A stretch of 64,000 nucleotides of DNA from CAIQIA01 sp049317465 (GTDB lineage Bacteria; Cyanobacteriota; Cyanobacteriia; PCC-6307; Cyanobiaceae), in the NCBI GenBank assembly GCA_049317465.1, contig JBMOIF010000003.1:20522-84521 (forward strand). Reading direction: 5' to 3'. Shown here piece after piece: positions 37,259 to 45,840 of the stretch. Numbering within the stretch: the stretch's first letter is position 1; each line of letters opens with the position of its first letter. Both the position numbers and the translations under genes were made by a program. The notes beneath the pieces are model-generated. The model did not search any database. It was given only the letters and a program-made list of their open reading frames with translations, and had not been told where the DNA came from.

Positions 37259-37308
37259 GGGAAGCGGCAGAGCAACCACCAACGTCCCTGCCTGCGGGGG
37301 CACTCCGT

Positions 37309-37322
37309 GTAGCCGTCGCTAC
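37309..37322. promoter_or_regulatory. NtcA-type box GTAN8TAC upstream of amt
   Basis: GTA-GCCGTCGC-TAC is a perfect match to the GTAN8TAC consensus of the nitrogen regulator NtcA. Its centre is 57 bases before the amt ATG. A class I NtcA promoter would place the start of transcription near 37274; no clear TAN3T -10 is seen there, so the -10 must be weak, as is usual for activated promoters. Confidence 0.65.
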
Positions 37323-37362
37323 CAAAACCAGGGTCAACGGTGCGACCCGATACCGAACGACC

Positions 37363-37393
37363 GCGAGGGCGGCCCACGACGGGCCGCCCTCGC
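37363..37393. repeat. 13-base perfect inverted repeat upstream of the ABC1 promoter
   Basis: GCGAGGGCGGCCC (37363-37375) and GGGCCGCCCTCGC (37381-37393) pair perfectly around ACGAC. It ends five bases before the TACGGT -10 of the ABC1 gene and so covers the -35 position. No T-run follows. An operator is more likely than a terminator, since both flanking genes are transcribed away from it. Confidence 0.6.
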
Positions 37394-37397
37394 CACC

Positions 37398-37403
37398 TAC
37401 GGT
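37398..37403 (+). promoter_or_regulatory. -10 hexamer TACGGT for the ABC1 kinase gene
   Basis: TACGGT would start transcription near 37410, directly before a 14-base palindrome. It overlaps the in-frame GTG at 37402, which therefore cannot be the start codon. Confidence 0.45.
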
Positions 37404-37412
37404 GAAGATCTT

Positions 37413-37426
37413 TGACTGGCCAGTCA
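37413..37426. promoter_or_regulatory. 14-base palindrome TGACTGGCCAGTCA
   Basis: A perfect palindrome at the expected first transcribed bases of the ABC1 gene. The position suits a repressor operator. Confidence 0.45.
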
Positions 37427-37443
37427 GAGCCGCCGCCCTGCCG

Positions 37444-39429
37444 ATGCCGCCAACCACCGCCGAAGCCAGCCTGGTCGCGATGCGCGCCGCCGTGCTCGGC
37501 GTTGACGAGCCGGCGGCGGCTGCAGAAGAACCCCGCGAGATCGGCGACTTCATCGAGGCCGCGGGGCTGCTGAGTTACGACCCGGCCACCATCACCCGCA
37601 TCTACGCCGGCCATCCCCAGCGGCTGCTCCGCCGCCTGTGGCAGACCCTGGTGCCCATTGGCCTCTACCTGCTGGCCGTGGCCAGCGACCGGCTCAGCGG
37701 CGCCCTGCGCCGACCCGAGCGGGCCAGGGCCCGCGCCCGCGAATGCGCTGAACTGCTGGCCGAACTCGGCCCGGCCTTCATCAAGGCCGGCCAGGCCCTC
37801 TCCACTCGGCCCGACATCGTCCCCCCGGTGCTGCTCGAGGAGCTTGCGCGGCTGCAGGACCAGCTGCCGGCGTTCCCCAGCGATCTGGCGATGGCCTGCA
37901 TCGAAGAAGACCTGGGATCGCCGGTGGCCGAGCTCTACGGCCACCTGGATGCCGAACCGATCTCGGCGGCCTCCCTGGGCCAGGTGTACCGCGGCACCCT
38001 TCCCGACGGCCGATCGGTGGCGGTGAAGGTGCAACGGCCCGGCCTGCGCGAACAGATCACCCTCGACCTCTACATCGTCCGAAACATCGCCGTCTGGCTG
38101 ATGGCCAACATCGGCCTGATCCGCAGCGATCTGGTGGCCCTGATCGATGAGCTGGGCAAGCGGGTCTTCGAAGAAATGGATTATTTCAACGAAGCCTCCA
38201 ATGCCGAACGCTTCGCCACCCTGCACGCCCACAATCCCCGCATCGCCGTACCGGCCATCCACCGCTCCCACACAAGCCGGCGGGTGCTGACGATGGAATG
38301 GATCGACGGGGTCAAGCTGACCCGGCTGGATGCCGTCAAGGCCCTCGGCGTCGACCCCGAGGAGCTGGTGGAAGTGGGGGTGAACTGCAGCTTGCAGCAG
38401 CTGCTTGAGCACGGCTTCTTCCATGCCGATCCCCACCCCGGCAACCTGCTGGCCCTGGCCGACGGACGTCTGGCATACCTCGACTTCGGCATGATGAGCG
38501 AAGTGGCCCGCGAATCGCGCAATGGCCTGATCCGTGCCGTCGTGCACCTGGTCAACCGCGATTTCGACAAGCTCTCCAAAGACTTCGTCACCCTCGGCTT
38601 CCTCAGTGAAGAGGTGGATCTGCGGCCGATCGTGCCTGCCTTCGAGACGGTGTTCAGCCAGGCCCTGGAGGCTGGCGTCAGCCGCATGGACTTCAAGGCC
38701 GTCACCGACGACCTCTCCGGCGTCATGTATCGCTTTCCCTTCCGGGTGCCGCCGTACTACGCCCTGATCATCCGTTCGCTGATCACCCTCGAAGGCATCG
38801 CCCTCAGCGTCGACCGCGACTTCAAGATCCTCGGCGCCGCCTACCCCTACTTCGCCCGCCGACTGCTGGAAGACGACGACCCCGACCTGCGCCGTTCCCT
38901 GCGCGAAATGCTCTTCGATGGCGACCGCTTCCGCTGGAGCCGGCTCGAGAATCTGGTTCTCAGCGCCGCCAACCAGCAGCAGCTCGACCTCGAGCAGCTG
39001 CTGGACCAGACCCTCGATTTCCTCTTCTCCCCAGGCGGTGGGGTGCTGCGCCGCCAACTGGTGGATGCCACCGTCGAACGGGTGGATGCGGCCGGCTGGC
39101 GGCTGCTTCTGACCCTCGGCCGCCAGCTCCCCCGCCACCTGCGGCCCCCCGGCCTGCAGCGGCCCCTGCGGATGGCCGGCGGCGGCCGCGATCCCCTGCT
39201 GGATCTCGAGCCGGTGCGCGAGCTGCTGCGGATCCTGCGCCAGCTGCCGGGTTTCGAGGTGAGCCTGCTCACCCGCCGGCTGCCCAGGTTGCTGCGCGAA
39301 CCCGACCTGCGCCGCATGGGGCTCGACCTGGCCAGGGGTCTGGCCGAGCGGGGTGTGGTGCGGCTGGTGCGCGACGTGATGGTCGAGCCCGACCTGCGCC
39401 GGGACCTGGATATCGCGCAAGCGGCGTAA
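37444..39429 (+). CDS. ABC1/AarF (UbiB-like) atypical kinase
   Basis: 661 residues. It has the family's KxGQ motif (FIKAGQALSTRPD), the alanine-rich loop ISAASLGQVY in place of a P-loop, the VK lysine (SVAVKVQRPG), the catalytic HADPHPGN and LDFG. A long helical C-terminal part follows (about 440-661). In cyanobacteria such proteins are linked to prenyl-quinone, carotenoid or sulfolipid metabolism in membranes; the target here is unknown. The ATG at 37444 is chosen because the longer GTG start at 37402 lies inside the -10 box. A DUF1400 gene follows after 6 bases. Confidence 0.9.
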   Translation: MPPTTAEASLVAMRAAVLGVDEPAAAAEEPREIGDFIEAAGLLSYDPATITRIYAGHPQRLLRRLWQTLVPIGLYLLAVASDRLSGALRRPERARARARECAELLAELGPAFIKAGQALSTRPDIVPPVLLEELARLQDQLPAFPSDLAMACIEEDLGSPVAELYGHLDAEPISAASLGQVYRGTLPDGRSVAVKVQRPGLREQITLDLYIVRNIAVWLMANIGLIRSDLVALIDELGKRVFEEMDYFNEASNAERFATLHAHNPRIAVPAIHRSHTSRRVLTMEWIDGVKLTRLDAVKALGVDPEELVEVGVNCSLQQLLEHGFFHADPHPGNLLALADGRLAYLDFGMMSEVARESRNGLIRAVVHLVNRDFDKLSKDFVTLGFLSEEVDLRPIVPAFETVFSQALEAGVSRMDFKAVTDDLSGVMYRFPFRVPPYYALIIRSLITLEGIALSVDRDFKILGAAYPYFARRLLEDDDPDLRRSLREMLFDGDRFRWSRLENLVLSAANQQQLDLEQLLDQTLDFLFSPGGGVLRRQLVDATVERVDAAGWRLLLTLGRQLPRHLRPPGLQRPLRMAGGGRDPLLDLEPVRELLRILRQLPGFEVSLLTRRLPRLLREPDLRRMGLDLARGLAERGVVRLVRDVMVEPDLRRDLDIAQAA

Positions 39430-39435
39430 ATTGCC

Positions 39436-40029
39436 GTGACTCCTGCGGCGCCCCTGGTGCGGACCCCTCTGCAAACGGTCGGCCCGGCCCGTCATGCCGG
39501 GCTGATGCTGGCCATGACCCTGGCGATGGGTGCCGGCCCGGCCCTCGCCACCGAGAACATCGTTTTTGTGAGCGGCGCCTTCCGCCGCACCATCTACACG
39601 CGCGATCTGGAAAGCTTCGTGCGCACCGGCGTGCCCACCGGACTGCTGGCCGATGTGATGCGCTTCGGCAACCAGAACCCGGCCAGCGTGCGCAGCCTGC
39701 TCACCACCGAGCTGCCGGTGCCCGTGTCGCTCACCAGCCGTCTGCTTAACACCCGCATCGGTGAGGCCCTGCTCACCCGTGCCACGGCGGTGGTCCATCC
39801 CCTGCGGGCCCCCCGGGCCGGAGTGCCGGCCCTGCGGTCGGCCCTGGTGCTGGGGGTGGCCGAAGGCGGCGGCAAGCTGTCTCCCCTGGGCGTGCTTCGG
39901 GCCTACCCCGCCGAAGAGATGGCCATCGATCTGCCGCAGCTACTCGGACTGCTCAAGAAGGCCTCGTCCATCAGCGATCTCGTGCGCTTCTTCTCCGAAG
40001 CCCCCCTCGACGGCCTGCGGGGCAGCTGA
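39436..40029 (+). CDS. Stand-alone DUF1400 protein, exported
   Basis: 197 residues with a signal peptide (hydrophobic AGLMLAMTLAMGAGPALA, cut predicted after ALA near residue 38) and then the DUF1400 pattern: IVFVSGAFRRTIYTRDLESFVRTG, NQNPASVRSLLT, LLNTRIGEALLTR and LRSALVLGVAEG. DUF1400 usually precedes an alpha/beta hydrolase domain; here it ends with no hydrolase. It starts at a GTG 6 bases after the ABC1 gene. A role in the periplasm or thylakoid lumen is inferred only from the signal peptide. Confidence 0.7.
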   Translation: MTPAAPLVRTPLQTVGPARHAGLMLAMTLAMGAGPALATENIVFVSGAFRRTIYTRDLESFVRTGVPTGLLADVMRFGNQNPASVRSLLTTELPVPVSLTSRLLNTRIGEALLTRATAVVHPLRAPRAGVPALRSALVLGVAEGGGKLSPLGVLRAYPAEEMAIDLPQLLGLLKKASSISDLVRFFSEAPLDGLRGS

Positions 40030-40045
40030 GGTCCAGACCCGGGCC

Positions 40046-40051
40046 TAGATT
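40046..40051 (+). promoter_or_regulatory. -10 hexamer TAGATT for thrC
   Basis: TAGATT, 18 bases before the GTG start of thrC at 40069; the leader would be about 10 bases. Confidence 0.45.
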
Positions 40052-40068
40052 CGCCTTTTTCAGGGCCC

Positions 40069-41172
40069 GTGCCTGTCCCCGAGACGCTGCGGCGGCTGCT
40101 CAAGCCCCCGATCACCCAAGCCTGGCCGGGTCTGATCGAGAGCTACCGACCATGGCTGCCGGTGAGCGACCGCACGCCGGTGGTGAGCCTCGGCGAAGGC
40201 GCCACCCCACTGGTGCCTGCCCCGGCCCTGGCGGAGCGCCTGGGGCGGGGCATCCGGGTGTGGCTCAAGATCGACGGCCTCAACCCCACCGGCAGCTTCA
40301 AGGACCGGGGGATGACCATGGCGGTCAGCAAGGCCAAGGAAGACGGTGCCGAGGCGGTGATCTGCGCCAGCACCGGCAACACCTCGGCCGCCGCCGCCGC
40401 CTACGCCCGCCGCGGGGGCCTGCGGGCCTATGTGCTCATCCCCGACGGCTACGTGGCCCAGGGCAAGCTCGCCCAGGCCCTCGTCTACGGGGCCGAGGTG
40501 CTGGCCGTGAAGGGCAACTTCGACCGGGCCCTGACGATCGTGCGCGAGGTGGCCGAGCGCTATCCGGTGACCCTGGTCAATTCGCTCAATCCCTACCGGC
40601 TGCAGGGGCAGAAGACGGCCGCCTTCGAGATCGTCGACGTGCTCGGTGATGCCCCCGACTGGCTCTGCATCCCGATGGGCAACGCGGGCAACATCTCGGC
40701 GTACTGGATGGGCTTTCAGGAGTACCGGCAGAACGGTCGCAGCCGCGGGTTGCCGCGGATGATGGGCTTCCAGGCCGCCGGTGCAGCGCCGCTGGTGAGC
40801 GGCACCACCGTCGAGGAGCCCGAAACGGTGGCCACGGCGATCCGCATCGGCAATCCCGCCAACCGGGCGCGGGCCCTGCAGGTGCGGGAGGAGAGCGGTG
40901 GCGGCTTTGCCGCCGTCAGCGACGAGGCGATCCTCGAGGCCTACCGCTTCCTGGCCTCCCAGGAGGGCGTGTTCTGCGAGCCGGCCAGTGCCGCCTCGGT
41001 GGCCGGCCTGCTCAGCCGGGCCGAGGATGTGCCGGCCGGGGCACGGGTGGTTTGCGTGCTCACCGGCAATGGCCTCAAGGACCCCAGCACCGCCCTCGAG
41101 AACGGCAGTGCGGGTTTCCATGCGGGGCTCCAGCCCGACCTGGAGACCGTGGCGCGGGTGCTGGGGTTCTGA
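40069..41172 (+). CDS. thrC: Threonine synthase
   Basis: 367 residues of the short class of PLP-dependent threonine synthases. The PLP lysine is Lys78 in NPTGSFKDRGM, followed by STGNTSAAAAAYA and the phosphate loop IPMGNAGNIS. It turns O-phospho-homoserine into threonine and phosphate, the last step of threonine synthesis. It starts at a GTG and ends 364 bases before dnaN. Confidence 0.95.
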   Translation: MPVPETLRRLLKPPITQAWPGLIESYRPWLPVSDRTPVVSLGEGATPLVPAPALAERLGRGIRVWLKIDGLNPTGSFKDRGMTMAVSKAKEDGAEAVICASTGNTSAAAAAYARRGGLRAYVLIPDGYVAQGKLAQALVYGAEVLAVKGNFDRALTIVREVAERYPVTLVNSLNPYRLQGQKTAAFEIVDVLGDAPDWLCIPMGNAGNISAYWMGFQEYRQNGRSRGLPRMMGFQAAGAAPLVSGTTVEEPETVATAIRIGNPANRARALQVREESGGGFAAVSDEAILEAYRFLASQEGVFCEPASAASVAGLLSRAEDVPAGARVVCVLTGNGLKDPSTALENGSAGFHAGLQPDLETVARVLGF

Positions 41173-41536
41173 GGCGCCGACCGCAGCCGGCCGGCGGACT
41201 GTCTGGGGAGGACGGGCGGCGTGGCTGAGGAGAACAGGGGGAGAAACAGGCGGCCTGGACAGCCGAAGTTCTCCCCAGGCTGCGGAAGATGGGGAGAACC
41301 CCGCAATCTTCCCCGCGTTGATGAAAACCCTCCTCAGGCCTGGGGAGGCCGATGTCCAGCCCTGACCGGCAACGGCAACGTTTTCCACTGTTTCCCCAGG
41401 ACCTACGACCACGGGCTGTTGGTCTTTTCTTCTGAACTCATTGATCCCATAGACAGCGGTTGGGGAGTTCGGCAGGCCCGCATTGCGCTTCGGGGGCCGG
41501 TGTGGAAGCGTGGTGTGACCTCCGGCGGCCGTGGCG
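41173..41536. other. Candidate chromosomal origin region upstream of dnaN
   Basis: 364 bases with no gene. The 7-mer CTCCCCA or its complement occurs exactly five times (41204, 41271, 41290, 41341, 41461), and a related TTTCCCCAG lies at 41391. GTTCTCCCCA (41268-41277) and TGGGGAGAAC (41290-41299) form a perfect 10-base inverted repeat. TTTTCCACT at 41381 matches 8 of 9 bases of a DnaA box (TTTTCCACA), and TGTGGAAGC at 41501 is a 7 of 9 match on the other strand. In other cyanobacteria the origin has been placed next to dnaN. This is inference from repeats and position. Confidence 0.5.
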
Positions 41537-42697
41537 ATGAAGGTGGTCTGCAGCCAGTCAGAACTCAGCGCGAGCCTGCAGCTCGTGAGCCGGGCCATTG
41601 CCGCCCGCCCCACCCACCCGGTGCTGGCGAATGTGCTCGTGGCGGCCGATGCCGCCGCCGGTCGCCTCAGCCTCACCGGCTTCGACCTCAGCCTCGGCAT
41701 CCAGACCAGTTTTGCCGCCGCCGTCGAGGCCAGCGGCGCCATCACGCTGCCCGCCCGCCTGCTGGGTGACATCGTCAGCCGGTTGCCCCCCGAGGGCCCC
41801 CTCACCCTGGCGGTGGCCGAGGGTGAGGAACAGGCCCATCTCTCGGCCCTCAGCGGCAGCTATCAGGTGCGCGGCCTCACCGCCGAAGACTTCCCCGATC
41901 TGCCTCTGGTCCAGTCGGGGCAGACCCTGCAGCTCAGCGGCACGGCCATGGTCGAAGGCCTTCGCCGCACCCTTTTCGCCGCCAGTGGCGATGAGGCCAA
42001 GCAGATCCTCACAGGGGTGCATCTGCGCGTCGACGCCGCCGGTCTCGAGTTCGCTGCCACCGATGGTCATCGCCTGGCCGTGCTGCGCAACGCCGGTGGC
42101 GAATCGGAATCCCCGGCCATGGCCGGCGACAGCGTCGACAGCTTCGCCGTGACCGTGCCCGCCCGCTCCCTGCGCGAGCTGGAACGGCTGCTGTCGGGCC
42201 GCAGCGGCGACCAGCCCCTCAGCCTCTTCTGCGACAAGGGTCAGATCGTCTTCCTCTGGGATGACCAGGTGCTCACCAGTCGGACCCTTGAGGGCACCTA
42301 CCCCAACTACGGCCAGCTCGTCCCCGACAGCTTCAGCCGGTCGGTGCGCGTCGAACGCCGGCCCTTCGTGGGCGCCCTCGAGCGCATCGCCGTGCTGGCC
42401 GATCAGCAGAGCAGCGTCGTCAAGCTGCGGGTCGAAGGGGCCAGTGCCGGCCGCCTGCAGATCAGCGCCGATGCCCAGGATGTGGGCAGCGGCTCCGAGT
42501 CCCTCGCCGCCACCATCGAAGGGGATCCCTTCGAAATCGCCTTCAACGTGCGTTATCTGCTCGATGGCCTCAAGGTGATGCCCGATGCCGAGGTGGAGCT
42601 GCGCTGCAACGCCCCCACCAGTCCGGCGGTGTTCGTGGGCAGCGATGCCGCCGAGCGCTTCACCTACCTGGTCATGCCCGTGCAGATCCGCAGCTGA
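41537..42697 (+). CDS. dnaN: DNA polymerase III beta subunit (sliding clamp)
   Basis: 386 residues from ATG 41537. The opening MKVVCSQSELSASLQLVSRAIAARPTHPVLANVL and closing RFTYLVMPVQIRS are typical of DnaN; three similar clamp domains of about 125 residues follow each other. The dimer rings DNA and tethers the replicative polymerase. An in-frame GTG lies 6 bases upstream. It opens the conserved block that runs to msrB, and is followed 7 bases later by the PRC-barrel gene. Confidence 0.97.
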   Translation: MKVVCSQSELSASLQLVSRAIAARPTHPVLANVLVAADAAAGRLSLTGFDLSLGIQTSFAAAVEASGAITLPARLLGDIVSRLPPEGPLTLAVAEGEEQAHLSALSGSYQVRGLTAEDFPDLPLVQSGQTLQLSGTAMVEGLRRTLFAASGDEAKQILTGVHLRVDAAGLEFAATDGHRLAVLRNAGGESESPAMAGDSVDSFAVTVPARSLRELERLLSGRSGDQPLSLFCDKGQIVFLWDDQVLTSRTLEGTYPNYGQLVPDSFSRSVRVERRPFVGALERIAVLADQQSSVVKLRVEGASAGRLQISADAQDVGSGSESLAATIEGDPFEIAFNVRYLLDGLKVMPDAEVELRCNAPTSPAVFVGSDAAERFTYLVMPVQIRS

Positions 42698-42704
42698 CGG
42701 TTCG

Positions 42705-43454
42705 ATGCCCGCCTCCCGCCCCATCGCTGTCTCCGACCTGCTGCGCGCACGGGTGCGCCACAGCGACGGCAGCGACCGGGGCCTCGGCCATCAGATCTGG
42801 ATGCATCCCCCCTGTCACCGGGTGCTGGGCTGGAGCTGCCGCCCGGCCACCTTCGGTCCGCGGCGCACCGTCTGGCGCCTCGACCAGCTGCTCAGCCTCG
42901 ACCCCGGTGAGGCCGTGGTGCGAGGCGAACCGGCCAGCACCGACCAGGAGAGCCTCGACCTGCTGCCCACCCTGCTCGAGGCCGATCTGACTAGCCGCAA
43001 CGGCCAGCCCCTCGGGCGTCTGGTGGATGCCGTCGTCGAACGCGACACCGGTCGCGTCCTCCATTACCTGGTGGCCCGCAGTGATCCGCGGCTGCCGGGC
43101 AGCAGCCGCTGGCGCCTCGACCCCGACCGGATCCTTGACCAGCGGCCCGGGCAGGTCGAAGCGGCGCTGCAGGGCCTCGACGACCTGCCCCTCGACCGTG
43201 CCGGGGTGCGGGAGCAGGTGCTCAGCCGGTCCCGCCGCTGGCGGGACGGCCTGCGGGAGCGCATGGGGTCAGACGACGACGAGGGCTTCGGGCTCGACGG
43301 TGTCGAGGAGCGCCTGCGGGGCTGGGGGGAGCGCCTGCGCGACAGCGGCGAAGAGCTGATCGGTCGCCTTCGCGATGACGAACCGCGGGGACCCTCCCGC
43401 CGTCCGGCGCCCCGGGCCCGGCCGGCCGACGAAGACGAGGACCCCTGGATCTGA
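42705..43454 (+). CDS. PRC-barrel domain protein conserved between dnaN and purL
   Basis: 249 residues. A middle region with LTSRNGQPLGRLVDAVVERDTGRVLHYLVARSD (about 95-128) is a PRC-barrel-like beta unit, the kind used to bind RNA or protein partners. An earlier similar unit may lie at residues 45-80. The C-terminus is charged and disordered, rich in Arg, Asp, Glu and Pro. Its place between dnaN and purL is conserved in picocyanobacteria, but its function is unknown. Confidence 0.8.
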   Translation: MPASRPIAVSDLLRARVRHSDGSDRGLGHQIWMHPPCHRVLGWSCRPATFGPRRTVWRLDQLLSLDPGEAVVRGEPASTDQESLDLLPTLLEADLTSRNGQPLGRLVDAVVERDTGRVLHYLVARSDPRLPGSSRWRLDPDRILDQRPGQVEAALQGLDDLPLDRAGVREQVLSRSRRWRDGLRERMGSDDDEGFGLDGVEERLRGWGERLRDSGEELIGRLRDDEPRGPSRRPAPRARPADEDEDPWI

Positions 43455-43511
43455 GCCCGGGACCAGGGGAGTGCGTCGGCGAGACTGGAACCCTCCCTGG
43501 TGCCCTCCGCC

Positions 43512-45830
43512 ATGGCCTCGCCCGCCACCGCCGCCCAAGTCGCCCGGGAGGGCCTCACCCCCGACGACTACGACGAGATCGTGCGGCGGCTGGGGCGGCA
43601 TCCCAACCAGGCCGAGCTGGGCATGTTCGGCGTCATGTGGTCTGAGCACTGCTGCTACCGCAATTCGCGGCCGCTGCTGCGTGGCTTTCCGACCGAGGGC
43701 CCGCGCATCCTGGTGGGGCCGGGGGAGAACGCCGGGGTGGTGGATCTCGGCGACGGGCACCGGCTGGCCTTCAAGATCGAGAGCCACAACCATCCCTCGG
43801 CCGTCGAGCCCTTCCAGGGGGCGGCCACCGGCGTGGGGGGCATCCTGCGGGACATCTTCACCATGGGGGCCCGCCCCATCGCCCTGCTCAACGCCCTGCG
43901 TTTCGGTCCCCTCGACGAGCCCCGCAACGTCGGGCTGATGGAGGGCGTGGTGGCGGGCATCGCCCACTACGGCAACTGCGTCGGTGTGCCCACGGTCGCC
44001 GGTGAGGTGGCCTTCGATGGCAGCTACACCGGCAATCCGCTGGTCAATGCCATGGCCCTCGGGCTGATGGAGACCGACGACATCGTCCGTTCCGGCGCCG
44101 CCGGCGTGGGCAATCCGGTGGTCTACGTGGGCAGCACCACCGGCCGCGACGGCATGGGTGGGGCCAGCTTTGCCAGTGCTGAGCTCAGCGAGTCGTCGCT
44201 CGATGATCGGCCGGCGGTGCAGGTGGGTGACCCGTTTCTCGAGAAGGGGCTGATCGAGGCCTGCCTCGAGGCCTTCCAGAGCGGTGACGTGGTCGCCGCC
44301 CAGGACATGGGGGCCGCCGGCCTCACCTGCAGCTGCGCTGAGATGGCCGCCAAGGGCCACGTGGGCATCGAGCTCGACCTGGACCGGGTGCCGGCCCGCG
44401 AGACCGGCATGACCGCCTACGAGTACCTGCTGTCCGAATCCCAGGAGCGGATGCTGTTCGTGGTCACGGCCGGCGCCGAAGAGGCGCTGATGCAGCGGTT
44501 CCGCCGCTGGGGGCTGCAGGCGGCGGTGGTGGGGCGTGTGCTGGCCGAGCCGGTGGTGCGGGTGCTGCACCGGGGGGCCGTGGCTGCCGAGGTGCCGGCC
44601 CGGGCCCTGGCGGAAGACACGCCCGTCAACCAGCGGCCGCTGCTGGCCGAACCGCCGGCCGAGGTGCAGGCCCACTGGGCCTGGCAGGAAGCGAGCCTGC
44701 CTCCCCTGCAGCCGCAGGCTGTGCTCGAGCAGCTGCCCCGGCTGCTCGATGACCCCACCATCGCCAGCAAGCGCTGGGTGTGGCGCCAGTACGACCACCA
44801 GGTGCAGGCCAACACCGTGGTGCTGCCCGGTGGTGCCGATGCCGCCGTGCTGCGCCTGCGGCCCCAGCAGGGGCCGCTGGCCCTCCAGCCCAGCCGCCTG
44901 GGGGTGGCGGCCACCGTCGACTGCCCCAACCGCTGGGTGGCCCTCGACCCCGAGCGGGGGGCCATGGCGGCCGTGGCCGAGGCCGCCCGCAACCTCAGCT
45001 GCGTGGGCGCCGAGCCGCTGGCGGTGACCGACAACCTCAACTTCCCCTCCCCCGAAACCCCCACCGGCTACTGGCAGCTGGCCATGGCCTGCCGCGGGCT
45101 GGCCGAGGCCTGCCGTGCCCTGGGCACCCCGGTCACCGGCGGCAACGTCTCGCTGTACAACGACACCCGCCTGCCCGATGGCACGGTGCAGCCCATCCAG
45201 CCCACGCCGGTGGTGGGGATGGTGGGCCGCGTCGCCGACCTCGACCGCCTTGCCGGCCTCGCCTGGCGCCGGTCGGGGCGGCCGCTGCTGCTCCTGGGCC
45301 TGCCCCTCGACACGCCCCCCGGCGATGACCGCCTCGGGCTGGCCGGCAGCAGCTGGCTGCAGGTGTGCCACGGCCTCTGCACGGGCCGCCCGCCCCGCCC
45401 TGACCTCGATCTCGAACGCCGGGTGCAGGTTGCCCTGCGGGCCGCCATCGCCGCCGGCCTGGTGGAGGCCGCCCACGACAGTTCCGACGGTGGGCTGCTC
45501 GTCGCCCTGGCCGAGATGGCGATGGCCGCCGCGGGGGGTGCCTCGATCCAGCTGTCAGCGTCGCCGCTGCCGCTCCAGCGCCTGCTGTTCGCCGAGGGCG
45601 GCAGCCGTGTGGTGGTGGCCGCCGCCGGCGACGATGCCGCCCCCCTGCTGGCCCTGCTGGCCGACCATGGCTGTCCCGTCGAGACCCTCGGCAGCAGCAG
45701 CGACGACGGTCGGCTGCGCCTGCAGCTCGGTGCGGGGGATCCCCTCGACTGGTCGGTGGAGGAGCTGCGTCGGGTGTACGAGGGGGCCCTGCCCCGGCGG
45801 CTGGGGGCTCCCGGCGGTGGGGCACAATGA
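43512..45830 (+). CDS. purL: Phosphoribosylformylglycinamidine synthase subunit PurL
   Basis: 772 residues, the small form that works with PurQ and PurS. The catalytic-region motif FGVMWSEHCCYRNSRPLL, the ATP site KIESHNHPSAVEPFQGAATGVGG and the second AIR-synthase-like half (SSDGGLLVALAEMAMAA) are all present. It makes FGAM from FGAR, glutamine-derived ammonia and ATP in purine synthesis. I use the ATG at 43512; a GTG 12 bases upstream is in frame. purF follows after 10 bases. Confidence 0.96.
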   Translation: MASPATAAQVAREGLTPDDYDEIVRRLGRHPNQAELGMFGVMWSEHCCYRNSRPLLRGFPTEGPRILVGPGENAGVVDLGDGHRLAFKIESHNHPSAVEPFQGAATGVGGILRDIFTMGARPIALLNALRFGPLDEPRNVGLMEGVVAGIAHYGNCVGVPTVAGEVAFDGSYTGNPLVNAMALGLMETDDIVRSGAAGVGNPVVYVGSTTGRDGMGGASFASAELSESSLDDRPAVQVGDPFLEKGLIEACLEAFQSGDVVAAQDMGAAGLTCSCAEMAAKGHVGIELDLDRVPARETGMTAYEYLLSESQERMLFVVTAGAEEALMQRFRRWGLQAAVVGRVLAEPVVRVLHRGAVAAEVPARALAEDTPVNQRPLLAEPPAEVQAHWAWQEASLPPLQPQAVLEQLPRLLDDPTIASKRWVWRQYDHQVQANTVVLPGGADAAVLRLRPQQGPLALQPSRLGVAATVDCPNRWVALDPERGAMAAVAEAARNLSCVGAEPLAVTDNLNFPSPETPTGYWQLAMACRGLAEACRALGTPVTGGNVSLYNDTRLPDGTVQPIQPTPVVGMVGRVADLDRLAGLAWRRSGRPLLLLGLPLDTPPGDDRLGLAGSSWLQVCHGLCTGRPPRPDLDLERRVQVALRAAIAAGLVEAAHDSSDGGLLVALAEMAMAAAGGASIQLSASPLPLQRLLFAEGGSRVVVAAAGDDAAPLLALLADHGCPVETLGSSSDDGRLRLQLGAGDPLDWSVEELRRVYEGALPRRLGAPGGGAQ

Positions 45831-45840
45831 TTAAGCGGTC

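Noticed and set aside
37259..37303. GTG at 37303 as the start of amt
   Set aside because: It begins 5 bases from the NtcA box, leaving no room for a promoter, and the ATG at 37258 gives a normal Amt N-terminus.
37252..39798. 848-residue minus-strand frame opposite the ABC1 gene
   Set aside because: It has no recognisable family, and the plus-strand kinase has all its motifs.
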